A stretch of DNA of 32,039 nucleotides from Muribaculaceae bacterium (GCA_022509065.1 JAFLTY010000026.1:1-32039); one strand, 5' to 3'. Counted from the stretch's first letter, positions 1 to 9,621 are shown. Program-made: numbers and translations. Notes: generated by a model from the sequence alone, not told the origin.

Positions 1-38
1 TCTATTTTCTCTCGTGCAATCTGCTCTGGTGTCATCAT
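1..38 (-). CDS. Partial N-terminus, probable type I restriction enzyme R subunit (HsdR-like)
   Basis: Reading leftward from position 38, the codons give Met-Met-Thr-Pro-Glu-Gln-Ile-Ala-Arg-Glu-Lys-Ile before the window ends. A start of the form MTPEE/Q-x-AR-x-KID is typical of EcoEI/HsdR-type restriction subunits, which hydrolyse ATP to translocate DNA and cut far from the recognition site. A TAnnTTTG element lies about 35 bp upstream on the same strand, which supports a genuine gene start. Position 35 is an equally good start. Only 12 residues are visible, so the family call is a resemblance and not a demonstration. Confidence 0.4.
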   Translation of the reverse strand, partial: MMTPEQIAREKI

Positions 39-423
39 ATTACTTCCGATAAGTTAATATTATGGGAATATGCAAAGTTACGAAAACTATTACAATGCCT
101 ATTCATAATTCGAGATGATTTTTGATTGGCAGGTACAACTGTGTAGAGTTGATTTTTGATTAATCCTCTTTTTTTCGCACCTCTGTATTAAAACAATAAC
201 CCTTGTTATGGATGAATTTGATGAAAGTTATTAAACAATATTAGATTTCGATGATGGCTGAGGAATTTAAATAATGATTTTCTTAGTGAACGATATAGTC
301 TAAGTTATTCCTGTCTTTATCTTTTCAATTGTCTTGTTGAAGTTAAGACGGCAATGACCGTAAATCGGCGTTCATTATTTGAGGTGGGTTTCTTGAGACT
401 ATGGGAAATCCGTTTTTTTTGAT
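39..423. other. AT-rich divergent intergenic region, no gene seen
   Basis: About 385 bp between the leftward HsdR-like gene and the promoter of the small lipoprotein. I find no open frame worth calling on either strand, no tRNA and no strong hairpin. It contains the -7 element of the leftward gene and a 12-bp direct repeat, TGATTTTTGATT, at 116-127 and 150-161. The repeat is low-complexity and may mean nothing. Confidence 0.4.
73..80 (-). promoter_or_regulatory. -7 element (TAACTTTG) for the leftward HsdR-like gene
   Basis: On the minus strand the bases read TAACTTTG, an exact match to the Bacteroidota TAnnTTTG -7 consensus. It lies 35 bp before the first ATG. I see no -33 TTG at the expected 19 to 21 bp spacing, so only half of the promoter is supported. 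Confidence 0.4.
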
Positions 424-431
424 TATATTTG
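424..431 (+). promoter_or_regulatory. -7 element (TATATTTG) for the lipoprotein-permease-ribBA run
   Basis: TATATTTG matches TAnnTTTG. Transcription would begin near 437-440. That leaves almost no leader for the ATG at 448 but a normal leader of about 30 nt for the ATG at 469, so it helps choose the start. No clear -33 TTG is seen at the proper distance. Confidence 0.45.
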
Positions 432-468
432 CAGGTGATTTGTTAGGATGGTTTTGAAAACTTTTTCT

Positions 469-726
469 ATGAAAACGATAACATTCTGCACTTTACTCTT
501 GACAGTAATTATAACGGGATGCAGTCCTACCCCCGAAAGTCTGGCTCGTCAAAGTCGCTCTTTGCATGAACAATTGTCGAATGCTACCACTGAAGCTGAC
601 AGTGACTCTATTTTTCGAGAAATTTCATATATAGAGACTCGCGCCCGTAGAGAACTCGACAAAAAACAATTCAAAGAATACGCGCGCCAAGCGCATGGCG
701 ATGGTACGCTTGATGTCGCTCATTGA
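469..726 (+). CDS. Small predicted lipoprotein, unknown function
   Basis: An 85-residue protein with a basic N-terminus, a hydrophobic stretch and a lipobox Ile-Thr-Gly-Cys at Cys18, so it should be processed by signal peptidase II and anchored by lipid. The mature part is short, polar, and rich in Arg, Glu and Ser; it is probably helical. No acidic surface-export signal follows the cysteine. The start at 469 is preferred over 448 because it gives a standard signal peptide and fits the -7 element at 424-431; the longer form would add seven residues. The gene lies 15 bp upstream of the LptF/G-family permease and is probably co-transcribed with it. I do not recognise a family. Confidence 0.7.
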   Translation: MKTITFCTLLLTVIITGCSPTPESLARQSRSLHEQLSNATTEADSDSIFREISYIETRARRELDKKQFKEYARQAHGDGTLDVAH

Positions 727-741
727 TTTTTAGCTTTTTGC

Positions 742-2559
742 ATGGCTATTGTAAAGCGTCTATATACATTTATGCTACAGCAGTTTCTGCCGGTGTTCGC
801 GATGACTTTTTTCATCACGCTCTTCATCGTGTTGATGCAGTTTTTGTATAAATATATAGATGACATGGTCGGCAAAGGTCTCGACTTAAGCGTAATAGCC
901 GAGCTATTCTTCTACGCGGCAGTGACAATGGTACCCACAGCTCTTCCGTTGTCCATTTTATTGGCATCGCTTATGACATTCGGAAACCTTGGCGAACGCG
1001 TCGAACTTACGGCAATGAAGGCTTCGGGCATCAGCCTTTTCAAGATAATGCGTCCGCTTATCATTCTTATCGTTGCCGTAGCCACAGGCGCTTTTTTCTT
1101 CCAAAATGACATATTGCCTGTCGCACAAACAAAGATGTGGACTCTGATGTTTTCCATACGCCAGAAAAGTCCTGAAGTGGAAATCCCCGAGAAATCTTTC
1201 TACAATCAACTGAACGGAATGAACCTTTATGTGGCACATAAAGACAGGGAGAGCGGACGTCTTGACAGCGTTATTGTTTATGACACTTCACGCGGTATGG
1301 ACAAAGCCCGTATCATTATGGCAGATTCGGGTCGCATCAGTTTCACCGAAGACAAAAGTCGTGTCCGCATCCAACTATATCAAGGCGAAATGTATGAAGA
1401 TTTTCGCGACAACTTCATGGGGAGTTCAACGTCAAGATACTTACCTTTCAGGAGAGAAAACTTCGAGGAGAAAATCGCCTATATAGCTTATGACGCCAAT
1501 TTTAACCGAATGGATGACAGTTTGATGCGACAACAATACATCGGCAAAAATATCGCCGAACTCAGGTCTTCCATCGATTCGATTAACCATCGCGTCGATT
1601 CAATACGAAACATCACCAGTACAGAGATTAAAGAACGTATGTATGTTGATGTGCCTTATTACGAAACTCGTTATGTGGATCATCAACCGATTCGTGTTGC
1701 ACGTACAGAGGTCAATCATGCTCCTTACGATCTTGATTCTGTTTTCAACTCGCCTCGTCCCGACTCTTATCGCTCATACGTCAATGGGGCATTAAACAAA
1801 GCTCGAAGAGCTAAAAACGAGTTTGAATTTAAAAGTCTGGCTCTTGACGAAGACCAAAAAAATCTACGTCGCCATCAAATAGAAATGCATAAAAAGTTCA
1901 CGCTGTCTTTGGCATGCCTTGTATTCTTTTTCATAGGTGCCCCTCTTGGAGCTATTATTAAGAAAGGAGGTCTTGGGATGCCACTTATCATCTCGGTAAT
2001 GCTTTTTATCGTTTATTTCATTTTTGATAATTCGGGGTACAAGATGGCTCGAGATGGTAAGACAGATGTCATAGCCGGAATATGGTTAAGCACTTTTGTC
2101 ATGCTTCCTCTCGGTATATTTTTCACATACAAGGCTGTTGGAGACACGACCATGTTTGACTTCGATGCCTATCGTCGCGCTTGGCGCAATTTACGACGTC
2201 GTCTTGGACATCATTATGATGACGAACGAACTTTTGTTCTTAAAGAAGTAGTTATGGACGATGTTGTTCCGGAAGAAGCTATTGAAATTATTGATACAAC
2301 AAGAAACAAACTTAACGATTATAAAAAACTGCGTGGTAAACTATTTAATGTGGCCGGCGTATTGAAAGCTTACACGGAGAAAAAACGGCTTAGACAAATG
2401 CTTGCCGAGTTAACATCCTATCTTTCAAACACCCGTTCCCACCATGTCATAGCGATGTTAAACGCGTTGCCCACCCTAATCTATCCCAAAACTGTGGGCT
2501 CACTTGACAACATCTTGACACAATTACGTAGTTTTTACGAAACAGAGCAACAGAAATGA
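742..2559 (+). CDS. LptF/LptG (YjgP/YjgQ) family permease, enlarged
   Basis: Inner-membrane permease of the family that, with LptB and LptC, extracts lipopolysaccharide from the inner membrane toward the outer membrane. Three membrane segments occur near residues 13-35, 55-80 and 98-120. The segment [18 protein letters not shown] near residues 81-98 is the family's conserved cytoplasmic coupling-loop region. A large periplasmic region spans about 120-385, followed by three membrane segments near 388-408, 413-432 and 445-465. At 605 residues it is much longer than the usual 350-400. The extra length is a charged insert in the periplasmic part (about 255-380) and a cytoplasmic tail of about 130 residues rich in Lys, Arg and Leu. 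The stop overlaps the ribBA start by 4 bp (ATGA), suggesting translational coupling. Whether it acts as LptF or LptG cannot be decided here. Confidence 0.88.
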   Translation: MAIVKRLYTFMLQQFLPVFAMTFFITLFIVLMQFLYKYIDDMVGKGLDLSVIAELFFYAAVTMVPTALPLSILLASLMTFGNLGERVELTAMKASGISLFKIMRPLIILIVAVATGAFFFQNDILPVAQTKMWTLMFSIRQKSPEVEIPEKSFYNQLNGMNLYVAHKDRESGRLDSVIVYDTSRGMDKARIIMADSGRISFTEDKSRVRIQLYQGEMYEDFRDNFMGSSTSRYLPFRRENFEEKIAYIAYDANFNRMDDSLMRQQYIGKNIAELRSSIDSINHRVDSIRNITSTEIKERMYVDVPYYETRYVDHQPIRVARTEVNHAPYDLDSVFNSPRPDSYRSYVNGALNKARRAKNEFEFKSLALDEDQKNLRRHQIEMHKKFTLSLACLVFFFIGAPLGAIIKKGGLGMPLIISVMLFIVYFIFDNSGYKMARDGKTDVIAGIWLSTFVMLPLGIFFTYKAVGDTTMFDFDAYRRAWRNLRRRLGHHYDDERTFVLKEVVMDDVVPEEAIEIIDTTRNKLNDYKKLRGKLFNVAGVLKAYTEKKRLRQMLAELTSYLSNTRSHHVIAMLNALPTLIYPKTVGSLDNILTQLRSFYETEQQK

Positions 2560-3797
2560 ACCAAACCCAGGACAACCCTAAATCTGAAATAAAGCTAAAC
2601 ACTATTGATGAAGCCATTGCGGATTTCCGCGAAGGCAAAATGATAATTGTCGTTGACGATGAAGATCGTGAAAACGAAGGTGATATAATAGTTGCAGCCG
2701 AGAAGATCACACCCGAACAAGTAAATTTCATGTTGAAAAACGCTCGTGGTGTATTATGTGCTCCTATGCCTGTCTCAAGATGCAAGGAACTTGGACTACA
2801 TAAACAAGTTGAAGACAACACCTCCGTCTTAGGCACTCCTTTCACTATCACTGTTGATAAACTTGAGGGGTGTACAACAGGGGTATCCATCCACGATCGT
2901 GCCGCTACATTGCGAGCACTCGCCGATCCGGCCTCTACGGCTGCCACCTTCGGCCGTCCCGGTCATATAAATCCATTGTATGCGCGCGATAATGGTGTCC
3001 TGGAACGAGCAGGCCACACTGAGGCAGCTGTCGATTTAGCCAGGCTTTCCGGGCTTCAGCCGGTAGGTGTGCTTATGGAGATTATGAATGAAGACGGCAC
3101 AATGGCGCGTTTGCCACAACTGCACACTATGGCCAAGGAATGGGACATGAAGCTTATTTCGATACGCGACCTCATCAAGTATCGTCTTGCAACAGAAAGC
3201 CTCGTTGAAAAAGGCGTCGAAGTGGATATGCCTACCAAATACGGTCATTTCAGACTCATTCCCTTCAGGCAACGTAGCAACGGACTCGAGCATATAGCAA
3301 TCATCAAAGGGGATGTCGCTTCGAATCCCGAGATACCCGTTCTTACACGGGTTCACTCTTCATGCGCTACTGGCGACATTTTCGCTTCTTGTCGCTGCGA
3401 TTGTGGAGAACAGCTTCACAGGGCAATGCAGATGATAGAGAAGGAAGGTCGTGGTGTTGTTCTGTATCTCAGTCAGGAGGGACGTGGAATAGGTCTGATG
3501 GATAAAATAAAAGCCTACAAACTGCAGGAACAGGGAATGGACACAGTAGACGCAAACCTTCATCTGGGGCATAAAGCCGATGAAAGGGACTATGGTGTGG
3601 GAGCTCAGATTCTTAACCTTCTTGGCATTCAGCGAATGCGACTGATGACCAATAATCCCGTCAAACGTATTGGACTGGAAGGTTACGGTCTGGAAATAGT
3701 CGAGAACGTACCTATCGAGATTACACCTAACGAATATAACCGTTTCTACATGCATACCAAAAAAGAACGCATGGGACACAATCTTCATAAGGCTTGA
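2556..3797 (+). CDS. ribBA: Bifunctional 3,4-dihydroxy-2-butanone-4-phosphate synthase / GTP cyclohydrolase II
   Basis: Makes both starting units of riboflavin: the four-carbon unit from ribulose 5-phosphate, and the pyrimidine from GTP. The N-terminal RibB domain (about 10-205) has the acidic loop [10 protein letters not shown] at 34-43 and the RAGHTE motif at 151-156. The C-terminal RibA domain (about 206-410) has the zinc cysteines Cys270, Cys281 and Cys283, the QEGRGIGL motif at 307-314, the catalytic-region Asp345-Tyr346, and TNNPVK at 365-370. All expected residues are present and 413 residues is a normal length for the fusion. It begins inside the stop of the permease gene, so it is probably coupled to it. 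It ends 35 bp from the convergent flippase gene. Confidence 0.97.
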   Translation: MNQTQDNPKSEIKLNTIDEAIADFREGKMIIVVDDEDRENEGDIIVAAEKITPEQVNFMLKNARGVLCAPMPVSRCKELGLHKQVEDNTSVLGTPFTITVDKLEGCTTGVSIHDRAATLRALADPASTAATFGRPGHINPLYARDNGVLERAGHTEAAVDLARLSGLQPVGVLMEIMNEDGTMARLPQLHTMAKEWDMKLISIRDLIKYRLATESLVEKGVEVDMPTKYGHFRLIPFRQRSNGLEHIAIIKGDVASNPEIPVLTRVHSSCATGDIFASCRCDCGEQLHRAMQMIEKEGRGVVLYLSQEGRGIGLMDKIKAYKLQEQGMDTVDANLHLGHKADERDYGVGAQILNLLGIQRMRLMTNNPVKRIGLEGYGLEIVENVPIEITPNEYNRFYMHTKKERMGHNLHKA

Positions 3798-3815
3798 GAA
3801 GCTTATCTCATGCCT
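3790..3815. terminator. Candidate bidirectional terminator between ribBA and the flippase gene
   Basis: A 10-bp stem with one mismatch (arms 3790-3799 and 3806-3815, loop AGCTTA) covers the ribBA stop codon and sits between two convergent genes. Neither side has a convincing T-run, so termination is inferred mainly from position. Confidence 0.35.
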
Positions 3816-3832
3816 AACTGTACATTATATCC

Positions 3833-5317
3833 TTATTGCATCTTACCTCGCAAGTAAGCTATTGCCTCTTTTTGAATGCGTGATTTGAACAAATAATTCA
3901 TGCCGAGGTAGCCGCCTAAACCAAAAAGAGTTTCTATCACCAAAGCGAGCCAAGGATGTTGGCACATACTCCCAATAAACCACATTACAGCGCCAAGCAC
4001 TACAGATAATAACGCATAAGGCAAATAGTCGATAAGCAGCAATTTAATTGAAAGTTTGCACTTGCGTTTCACCGCCATCAACGTCAGCAACCAAGCCACG
4101 AAAGCCGCCACTATCTGACCCCAAAGCATGATAGAAACTCCCCAGACAGGATTTGAAGCCGTTGAAACATCCATTACAGGAAAGGTAATGACTAAACCTA
4201 CTACGGCAATAATATCACGCCAAATTTCTAACCGCGCAATTGCCGAGGCGTAGCCCAGCGACAACAGATAGTTTGAATATAGACCAGTTAGCACAGTAAA
4301 TATTCCTCGGAATAATAATAATTGAAACAGAAGAATCGACGCATCCCATTTCTCGCCGAAAAGGCAATGGAATATTGGCTTTGCCTCAACAATCAGACCG
4401 ATAAATATGGGTAAAGTAATATATGCAGTCATTCTGTTCATTCTATGTGCCAATCTATTATATCGCGGCATATCATCCTGAACGTGACTTAGAACAGGAA
4501 TAAACGAAGATGTTAACACCTGACTGAGCGAACTCACAAACATTTTAGACCATTTGTCACCTTGGGTGTAATATCCCAGGGCTACAAGACCCACTCTGTT
4601 TCCCACAAAAAATGAATAAATATTCAAAAACACAGTGTTAAGGAATGAGGTGAACATCATGGCTCCTCCCACATGAAAAAAGCCACATAACCTCTTCCAA
4701 GAAAAAGTCATTGAAGGTAACCATCGAGCCGATATCCATAGAAAGACACTTTTAATCGTCCCGAATGTTAACGTTTGCCATACGATAGCCCATGCACCCC
4801 ACCCCGTTACTGCAAGCCAAATGCCGACGACACCTCCAAAAAAAAGCGATGCGAGATTAGCAATAGCAACCGGGCGAACATCCATTTGTTTCATATAACG
4901 GTTGGTTTGAACTATTGCCGTCCCGTTAATTATGAAACTTAAAAACATGACACGAGACAAAGGAACAAGTGCTTCATTATTGTCGAACAGCGAAGAGATA
5001 AAAGGTGCACTGACATAAAGTAACCCATATAAGATAACCGACACTATGATATTGAACCATAATACTGTAGAGTAATCTTGTTGTGTGGGATCCTTGCGCT
5101 GGAGCAATGCATAGCTGAAACCACTGTCAACCAAAAGTGAGGCAAACGCTTGAAAAATTAGTATGGCACCAACCATACCAAATGCTTCCTGACTGAGTTC
5201 TCGCGCTAACACGATACCTGTTATCGCATATAGAACCTGAGAACCGAAGCGATCTATAAGATTCCACTTTAAGGTTCTTGCTGTCTTCAATTTCAGCGAT
5301 GGTTGATTGGCAGTCAT
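3833..5317 (-). CDS. Oligosaccharide flippase (Wzx/TuaB-type, MOP superfamily)
   Basis: A polytopic membrane protein with roughly 12-14 hydrophobic segments, beginning LKWNLIDRFGSQ, the usual opening of Wzx/TuaB lipopolysaccharide-unit flippases. These move lipid-linked sugar units across the inner membrane. Segments such as QEAFGMVGAILIFQAFASLLVDSGFSYALLQRK near the N-terminus and ALGYYTQGDKWSKM in the middle are typical of the family. I chose the ATG at 5317 because family members start just before the KTARTLKW stretch. An ATG at 5374 would add 19 residues with no obvious counterpart. The gene is alone, with no glycosyltransferases beside it, so its sugar substrate is not indicated. Its 3' end converges on ribBA. 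Confidence 0.85.
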   Translation of the reverse strand: MTANQPSLKLKTARTLKWNLIDRFGSQVLYAITGIVLARELSQEAFGMVGAILIFQAFASLLVDSGFSYALLQRKDPTQQDYSTVLWFNIIVSVILYGLLYVSAPFISSLFDNNEALVPLSRVMFLSFIINGTAIVQTNRYMKQMDVRPVAIANLASLFFGGVVGIWLAVTGWGAWAIVWQTLTFGTIKSVFLWISARWLPSMTFSWKRLCGFFHVGGAMMFTSFLNTVFLNIYSFFVGNRVGLVALGYYTQGDKWSKMFVSSLSQVLTSSFIPVLSHVQDDMPRYNRLAHRMNRMTAYITLPIFIGLIVEAKPIFHCLFGEKWDASILLFQLLLFRGIFTVLTGLYSNYLLSLGYASAIARLEIWRDIIAVVGLVITFPVMDVSTASNPVWGVSIMLWGQIVAAFVAWLLTLMAVKRKCKLSIKLLLIDYLPYALLSVVLGAVMWFIGSMCQHPWLALVIETLFGLGGYLGMNYLFKSRIQKEAIAYLRGKMQ

Positions 5318-5569
5318 CCGCAAAAGGGTATTTTTATCAACGATATATAATAAATCAATGATACTTTTGAACACTATAATTGTGTATATTTACATAAACT
5401 CCCTTATTATGATATATAGCAATGAATCTATATATTATACGGAAAAATCTGAGGTATATTAACCTGGAATCAATTCTCTTCAATGAATCTAAGATTCGCA
5501 CTTTTTATGAGAGCTTATAACGACTATGTCAAAATTTCATTGATGGTTGAAACATTGATGATTGAATGG

Positions 5570-6277
5570 TTATTGGACATTTATAATCTCTATAGAACCT
5601 AAAGTCCGTTTTTTCATTTTAGGGTTCCCTTTGACATAAACTTTACCAGTCCCCATTCCGCTGACGTTCAGTTCATCAGTAACGTAACAATCCACGGGAC
5701 CTGTACCCAAGATTTTAACCGACCCGGTTTCCGCCTTTAGTCCTCCGGCCTCGATACGTCCCGTACCGATATTTTTTAGATTAACCGAACGAGTCACGCC
5801 ATTAAACACAATGTGCCCTTTCCCCGTGTCCAGACTGCCTTCAGTTTGTGTTGCGTGTATGTCATTTGCGATTATCGAACCGTTACCAATCACTCTTGCC
5901 TTGAAATTTGATTCGGGAGTCGGTCTTTCGACTACAATGGTTGAGTCCCCAGAGTTTTCTACTTTCGAGATAAAATTCGAATAAACAGTTACGACAGGCA
6001 AACTGGGAGTTTGCATCTCTATGTCTGAATTCTTTTCGATTTTGAGTTTGTTCTTATTGTTAGAAAATATAAAGACTGACGCCAACTCCGAAGGAGCTGT
6101 AAACACAGCAATACCTGCACTATCAGAAACACATTTATGTATGACATTGATGTCATCTATAACTTGAAGCTCGGTAAAATCTCCAACTTGAAGACGATAA
6201 ACTTCCGGGTCGGCGGCTTTCAGTCCAAGTGACAGAAGAAAAAGCGCGCTTAGTAAAAAACAATATTTCTTTATCAT
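5570..6277 (-). CDS. Exported GIN-domain protein (DUF2807, putative auto-transporter adhesin head)
   Basis: A 235-residue protein with a clear signal peptide (Lys-rich start, hydrophobic core, Ala-Ala near residues 21-22) followed by a beta-helix-like repetitive body. Turns such as GNGSI, GTGRIEAGG, GTGPVDCYV and GTGKVYVKGNPK are the hallmark of the GIN/DUF2807 family, common and poorly understood in Bacteroidota. It should lie in the periplasm or at the outer surface. It starts 11 bp after dusB and is the last gene of the kinase-dusB-GIN run. No lipobox is seen. Function is unknown. Confidence 0.82.
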   Translation of the reverse strand: MIKKYCFLLSALFLLSLGLKAADPEVYRLQVGDFTELQVIDDINVIHKCVSDSAGIAVFTAPSELASVFIFSNNKNKLKIEKNSDIEMQTPSLPVVTVYSNFISKVENSGDSTIVVERPTPESNFKARVIGNGSIIANDIHATQTEGSLDTGKGHIVFNGVTRSVNLKNIGTGRIEAGGLKAETGSVKILGTGPVDCYVTDELNVSGMGTGKVYVKGNPKMKKRTLGSIEIINVQ

Positions 6278-6288
6278 AACTATCTATT

Positions 6289-7281
6289 TTATTTTGAATG
6301 GTTTAATAAATCTTCTACTTTTTCAAGGATTTCAAAAAGTTCATTTTGACTTGTGGCTCTTAACATAGCTATTCGCGTAGGCCTGAAATCTGGAATACCC
6401 TTAAAAAGGGGTGACGCTGCTAAATGGCGCCTAACATGAAGAATACCTCGATATGGATCCGATCTGTCTATACTCTCGCTTATCTGTCGCCTTACTAACT
6501 CGAACTTGTTGTGAAGGCTCAATTCGGCATAGTTACCTTTGCCTTTGACCAAAGTCTGTTTCATATCATAAAATATCCAGGGTGCGCCTATTGCAGCCCG
6601 GCCAATCATCACTCCATCGACGCCATAACGGTTAAATTTCTCCACTGCTTGATCCGGAGTCGTAACATCGCCATTACCTATAACAGGAATCTTCATCCGA
6701 GGATTGTTTTTCACCGCTCCTATAAGTTCCCAGTCTGCATCGCCTGTATACATCTGTGAGCGCGTTCTTCCATGGATGGTTATGGCTTGTATCCCCTCAT
6801 CTTGGAGCTGCTCGGCAAGCTCAACAATTATTTTTGAGTTATGATCCCAGCCCAGACGTGTTTTTACAGTTACAGGTACATTGACACTACTGACAATTCC
6901 GCGAACTATTTCGAGCATACGCGGCACATCACGCAGCAAACCGGCACCGGCTCCTTTACCTGCAATTTTTTTTACAGGACAGCCAAAATTTATATCTATT
7001 ATATCGGGGTTTGCAGTCTCTGCTATTTTAGCGGCTTCTACCATCGATTCAACATCCCGTCCATATAATTGTATGGCAGTTGGACGCTCTTGCGGATTGA
7101 TTGTCAGTTTTCGCGTTGTTGAAGCTATATTACGAATAAGCGCATCGGCTGAAACAAATTCGGAATATGTCATATCTGCTCCCATTTCCTTGCAGATAAG
7201 ACGGAAAGACTCATCTGTGACGTCCTCCATCGGAGCCAACAAAATAGGTTTTTCGCCTAAATCTATATTTTGTATCTTCAT
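6289..7281 (-). CDS. dusB: tRNA-dihydrouridine synthase (DusB type)
   Basis: An FMN- and NADPH-dependent enzyme reducing specific uridines in the tRNA D-loop. At 330 residues it has the normal length. Motifs include LLAPMEDVTDESFR at the N-terminus (FMN site), DINFGCPVKK with catalytic Cys101, KTRLGWD, HGRTRSQMYTGDADW, and the phosphate-binding VIGNGDV ... GVMIGRAAIGAPW. The match to Dus is strong; DusB as the subtype rests on general resemblance. It starts 15 bp after the histidine kinase stop and lies 11 bp before the GIN-domain gene, so all three probably share one transcript. Confidence 0.93.
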   Translation of the reverse strand: MKIQNIDLGEKPILLAPMEDVTDESFRLICKEMGADMTYSEFVSADALIRNIASTTRKLTINPQERPTAIQLYGRDVESMVEAAKIAETANPDIIDINFGCPVKKIAGKGAGAGLLRDVPRMLEIVRGIVSSVNVPVTVKTRLGWDHNSKIIVELAEQLQDEGIQAITIHGRTRSQMYTGDADWELIGAVKNNPRMKIPVIGNGDVTTPDQAVEKFNRYGVDGVMIGRAAIGAPWIFYDMKQTLVKGKGNYAELSLHNKFELVRRQISESIDRSDPYRGILHVRRHLAASPLFKGIPDFRPTRIAMLRATSQNELFEILEKVEDLLNHSK

Positions 7282-7296
7282 TGATCGAGTTCAGTT

Positions 7297-9516
7297 TTAG
7301 ACGATTACCGAAGATGGCCGGATACTGACAGGCAAAGTAATAATGAATCGCGCTCCGTGCCTGTGATTCAAGTCAACAACGATATCTCCTTCAAGGAGTC
7401 TTGCCAATAGCCGACTGATATACAACCCAAGACCGAGTCCGTTGCTGTATTGGCCTAATTTTTCGAATCTCTCAAAAATCATATCTGCCTTCTCCGGAGG
7501 TATGCCGGGACCTTGATCGGTCACAGCCACTGTTAGTTCTTTTTTATTGTAATTGATTGAAGGAGTGATTGTTATAGTGCCGTGCTCACAAAATTTCACG
7601 GCATTGTTCACAACATTAATAAGGATCTGTTCCAGCCTGTCCGCATCAGTATCCACTGCAGGATCATCATCAGGAGACTCCCCAACGATTTGTAATGGTT
7701 CTACTACAATGGTCTGATCTTTGGTAAGACGAGGTTTGAAATTCTCGGCTACTCTTTCGCATAAATTTTCCAGCCTGAAATGGGAAACGTTGACGTTTGT
7801 CACCGCATCTTCAGCTTCAGCGGTATCCATAATATCCCCGACAAGTCTCTGTAAAATTCTGCTATTGTCATTGATGAGATCTATAAACCCTGCAAGATAT
7901 CTACGACGTTCCTCGGGAATACTATCAACCACCAACTGCGTAAAACCTACGATAGCCTTGACCGGCTCGGATATCTCATGACTCACGTTATAAATAAAGT
8001 CGTTCTTCTGTCTGACAGCTTTTGCAGCGCGATCACGAGCAGCCATCAACTCGCTTTGCGTTCGCCGTAACGAATCGCGTTCTGTCATCAAGTCTTCGTT
8101 TTTATGCCTTAGCTGTTCGGCCATTTCATGAGAACGCCGGTTTGCCACTCTTTGTGTAAGTATGATTATCAACAAAAAAACCGCCAATGCTATAGTTCCG
8201 AATATCCATATATCCTTATTGAGGTCACGTGTCTTAATATTAGCTTCATCGATTTCTAACCTCGCCTCCTCAGCCAAATTAATTGCCTGATTACGGCTGG
8301 TTTCAAGAGTATCCATCTCGTATGCTATGCGCAATCGGGCATACTCTGTATCAGCAGCATCCTGAGCGCGTTTTTTTAGCAGTTCTATGTATTTCTTTTG
8401 ACCTTTTTCTAAGTCCTCCAAAGAATTTTCGGCAGCGGCAGCCTTTATATATGACAGAAGATATATCGGTTTTTGTGAAAACGAGTTGGAGCTCAAGACC
8501 GTGCGCAAATCTTCTAAAGCATTCTTGTAATCTTTACGATACATCTCCCACATGGCTTTCACAGCCAACTTGTCAATATGAGTGAGGTGGTCGGGAGGCA
8601 ATTCATTCATTAGCTTCTTTAATCTGGAGTAAACTATTTCGGGTTCTCCAGGTTCAAGATAATCGAAATGACTCAATAACCGTCGATTAGCCACAAACTC
8701 AAATCTGTCATATTTTTTGTATATACGCCCGGATTGCTCATTTTGGGCTTTCAACTGATTTAGGACATCAAGCATCTTTCGATCCATCACTACCGCTTTA
8801 GCCCAGTCTTCATTATCATCATATAGCACCGGAGCTATTGTGTAATATAAACTTTTGATTGGGAAACGTTGGCTACGAGTTCTATCTACCAGTCGTGTTA
8901 AATCGCGAAGATATTTGTCCATCATTTCCGACTGAATCAGGCTACCTCCGTACAGCACAAGAGCCAACTCTGTTGTCAGTCTATCGTATAAAGATTTAGA
9001 AGAGGAGTGTTGGGATTCCAGTTGCTCACGAATGCTATGAAAATTTTTTCTACGTTGGGCTTCTGTCATAGCTGTGTCTCGAGCCATCCATATATGCCGT
9101 TGGAGGCGGAGGTAGGTTTCGGTCTCTGTTTTCTCTATCGATGGCCCGAAATTCTCAATGCGCTTGAGCTCATAATCTATATTAGGCAAATCGTATCGAT
9201 CCACAGTAACAATATTGCGCACCACATCCAAGGCAGTCACAGTGTCACCGGCTCTGAGAGCCACATCATACATCTGATTCAGCAATGCAGAATTCTTATT
9301 TTTGGCCGCATCAAAAGTCATTGTCGCTGTATTAATATCAAAGATATTATACATTATTTTTAAAGAATCAGTCGGATTATGGGTAGCAGCCAAAACATTC
9401 CAAAGACTGTCTACGGTGTTTTCGCTGATGACAGTCCCTTGCGCGCCTTCTGCCGCAAACAATATTGCAATTATATACAAAAGGATTTTACGCATAACGT
9501 TCAATGAAATTTTCAA
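7297..9516 (-). CDS. Membrane sensor histidine kinase with periplasmic helical-repeat domain
   Basis: A 739-residue protein. After a signal sequence (about 1-27) comes a long alpha-helical region, probably TPR-like, to about residue 440. A membrane segment follows near 446-464 (IWIFGTIALAVFLLIIIL), then a coiled coil (about 465-503), a HisKA domain with phospho-acceptor His513 in VSHEISEPVKAIVGF, and a HATPase_c domain. The ATPase domain has an N-box (QILINVVNNAVKF), a G1 box (VTDQGPGIPPEKADMIFERF) and a G2 box (GLGLYISRLLARLLEG). All catalytic boxes look intact. There is no receiver domain, and no response regulator gene lies nearby, so it is an orphan kinase here. An internal ATG at 9495 (MRKILLYIIA) is an equally plausible start. 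A -7 element lies about 98 bp upstream. Confidence 0.93.
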   Translation of the reverse strand: MKISLNVMRKILLYIIAILFAAEGAQGTVISENTVDSLWNVLAATHNPTDSLKIMYNIFDINTATMTFDAAKNKNSALLNQMYDVALRAGDTVTALDVVRNIVTVDRYDLPNIDYELKRIENFGPSIEKTETETYLRLQRHIWMARDTAMTEAQRRKNFHSIREQLESQHSSSKSLYDRLTTELALVLYGGSLIQSEMMDKYLRDLTRLVDRTRSQRFPIKSLYYTIAPVLYDDNEDWAKAVVMDRKMLDVLNQLKAQNEQSGRIYKKYDRFEFVANRRLLSHFDYLEPGEPEIVYSRLKKLMNELPPDHLTHIDKLAVKAMWEMYRKDYKNALEDLRTVLSSNSFSQKPIYLLSYIKAAAAENSLEDLEKGQKKYIELLKKRAQDAADTEYARLRIAYEMDTLETSRNQAINLAEEARLEIDEANIKTRDLNKDIWIFGTIALAVFLLIIILTQRVANRRSHEMAEQLRHKNEDLMTERDSLRRTQSELMAARDRAAKAVRQKNDFIYNVSHEISEPVKAIVGFTQLVVDSIPEERRRYLAGFIDLINDNSRILQRLVGDIMDTAEAEDAVTNVNVSHFRLENLCERVAENFKPRLTKDQTIVVEPLQIVGESPDDDPAVDTDADRLEQILINVVNNAVKFCEHGTITITPSINYNKKELTVAVTDQGPGIPPEKADMIFERFEKLGQYSNGLGLGLYISRLLARLLEGDIVVDLNHRHGARFIITLPVSIRPSSVIV

Positions 9517-9613
9517 TTTGGCATTATTTTCTAAATGATTGACTCAGTCATGTATTCCTTATCAAGAATAAGGTTATCTGCTCATGTTTATAGCCGCAGT
9601 CTCCATTATGTGG

Positions 9614-9621
9614 CAAATTTA
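9614..9621 (-). promoter_or_regulatory. -7 element (TAAATTTG) for the kinase-dusB-GIN run
   Basis: The minus strand reads TAAATTTG, an exact TAnnTTTG match, 98 bp before the kinase start. No TTG was found at the expected -33 distance, so this is a partial promoter call. Confidence 0.45.

Noticed and set aside
116-161. 12-bp direct repeat TGATTTTTGATT in the left spacer
   Set aside because: It is low-complexity T-rich sequence in only two copies; insufficient to call an operator or origin element.
2447-2947. Minus-strand frame of 166 codons
   Set aside because: It is antisense to the permease end and the RibB domain, with a Ser-rich composition typical of shadow frames.
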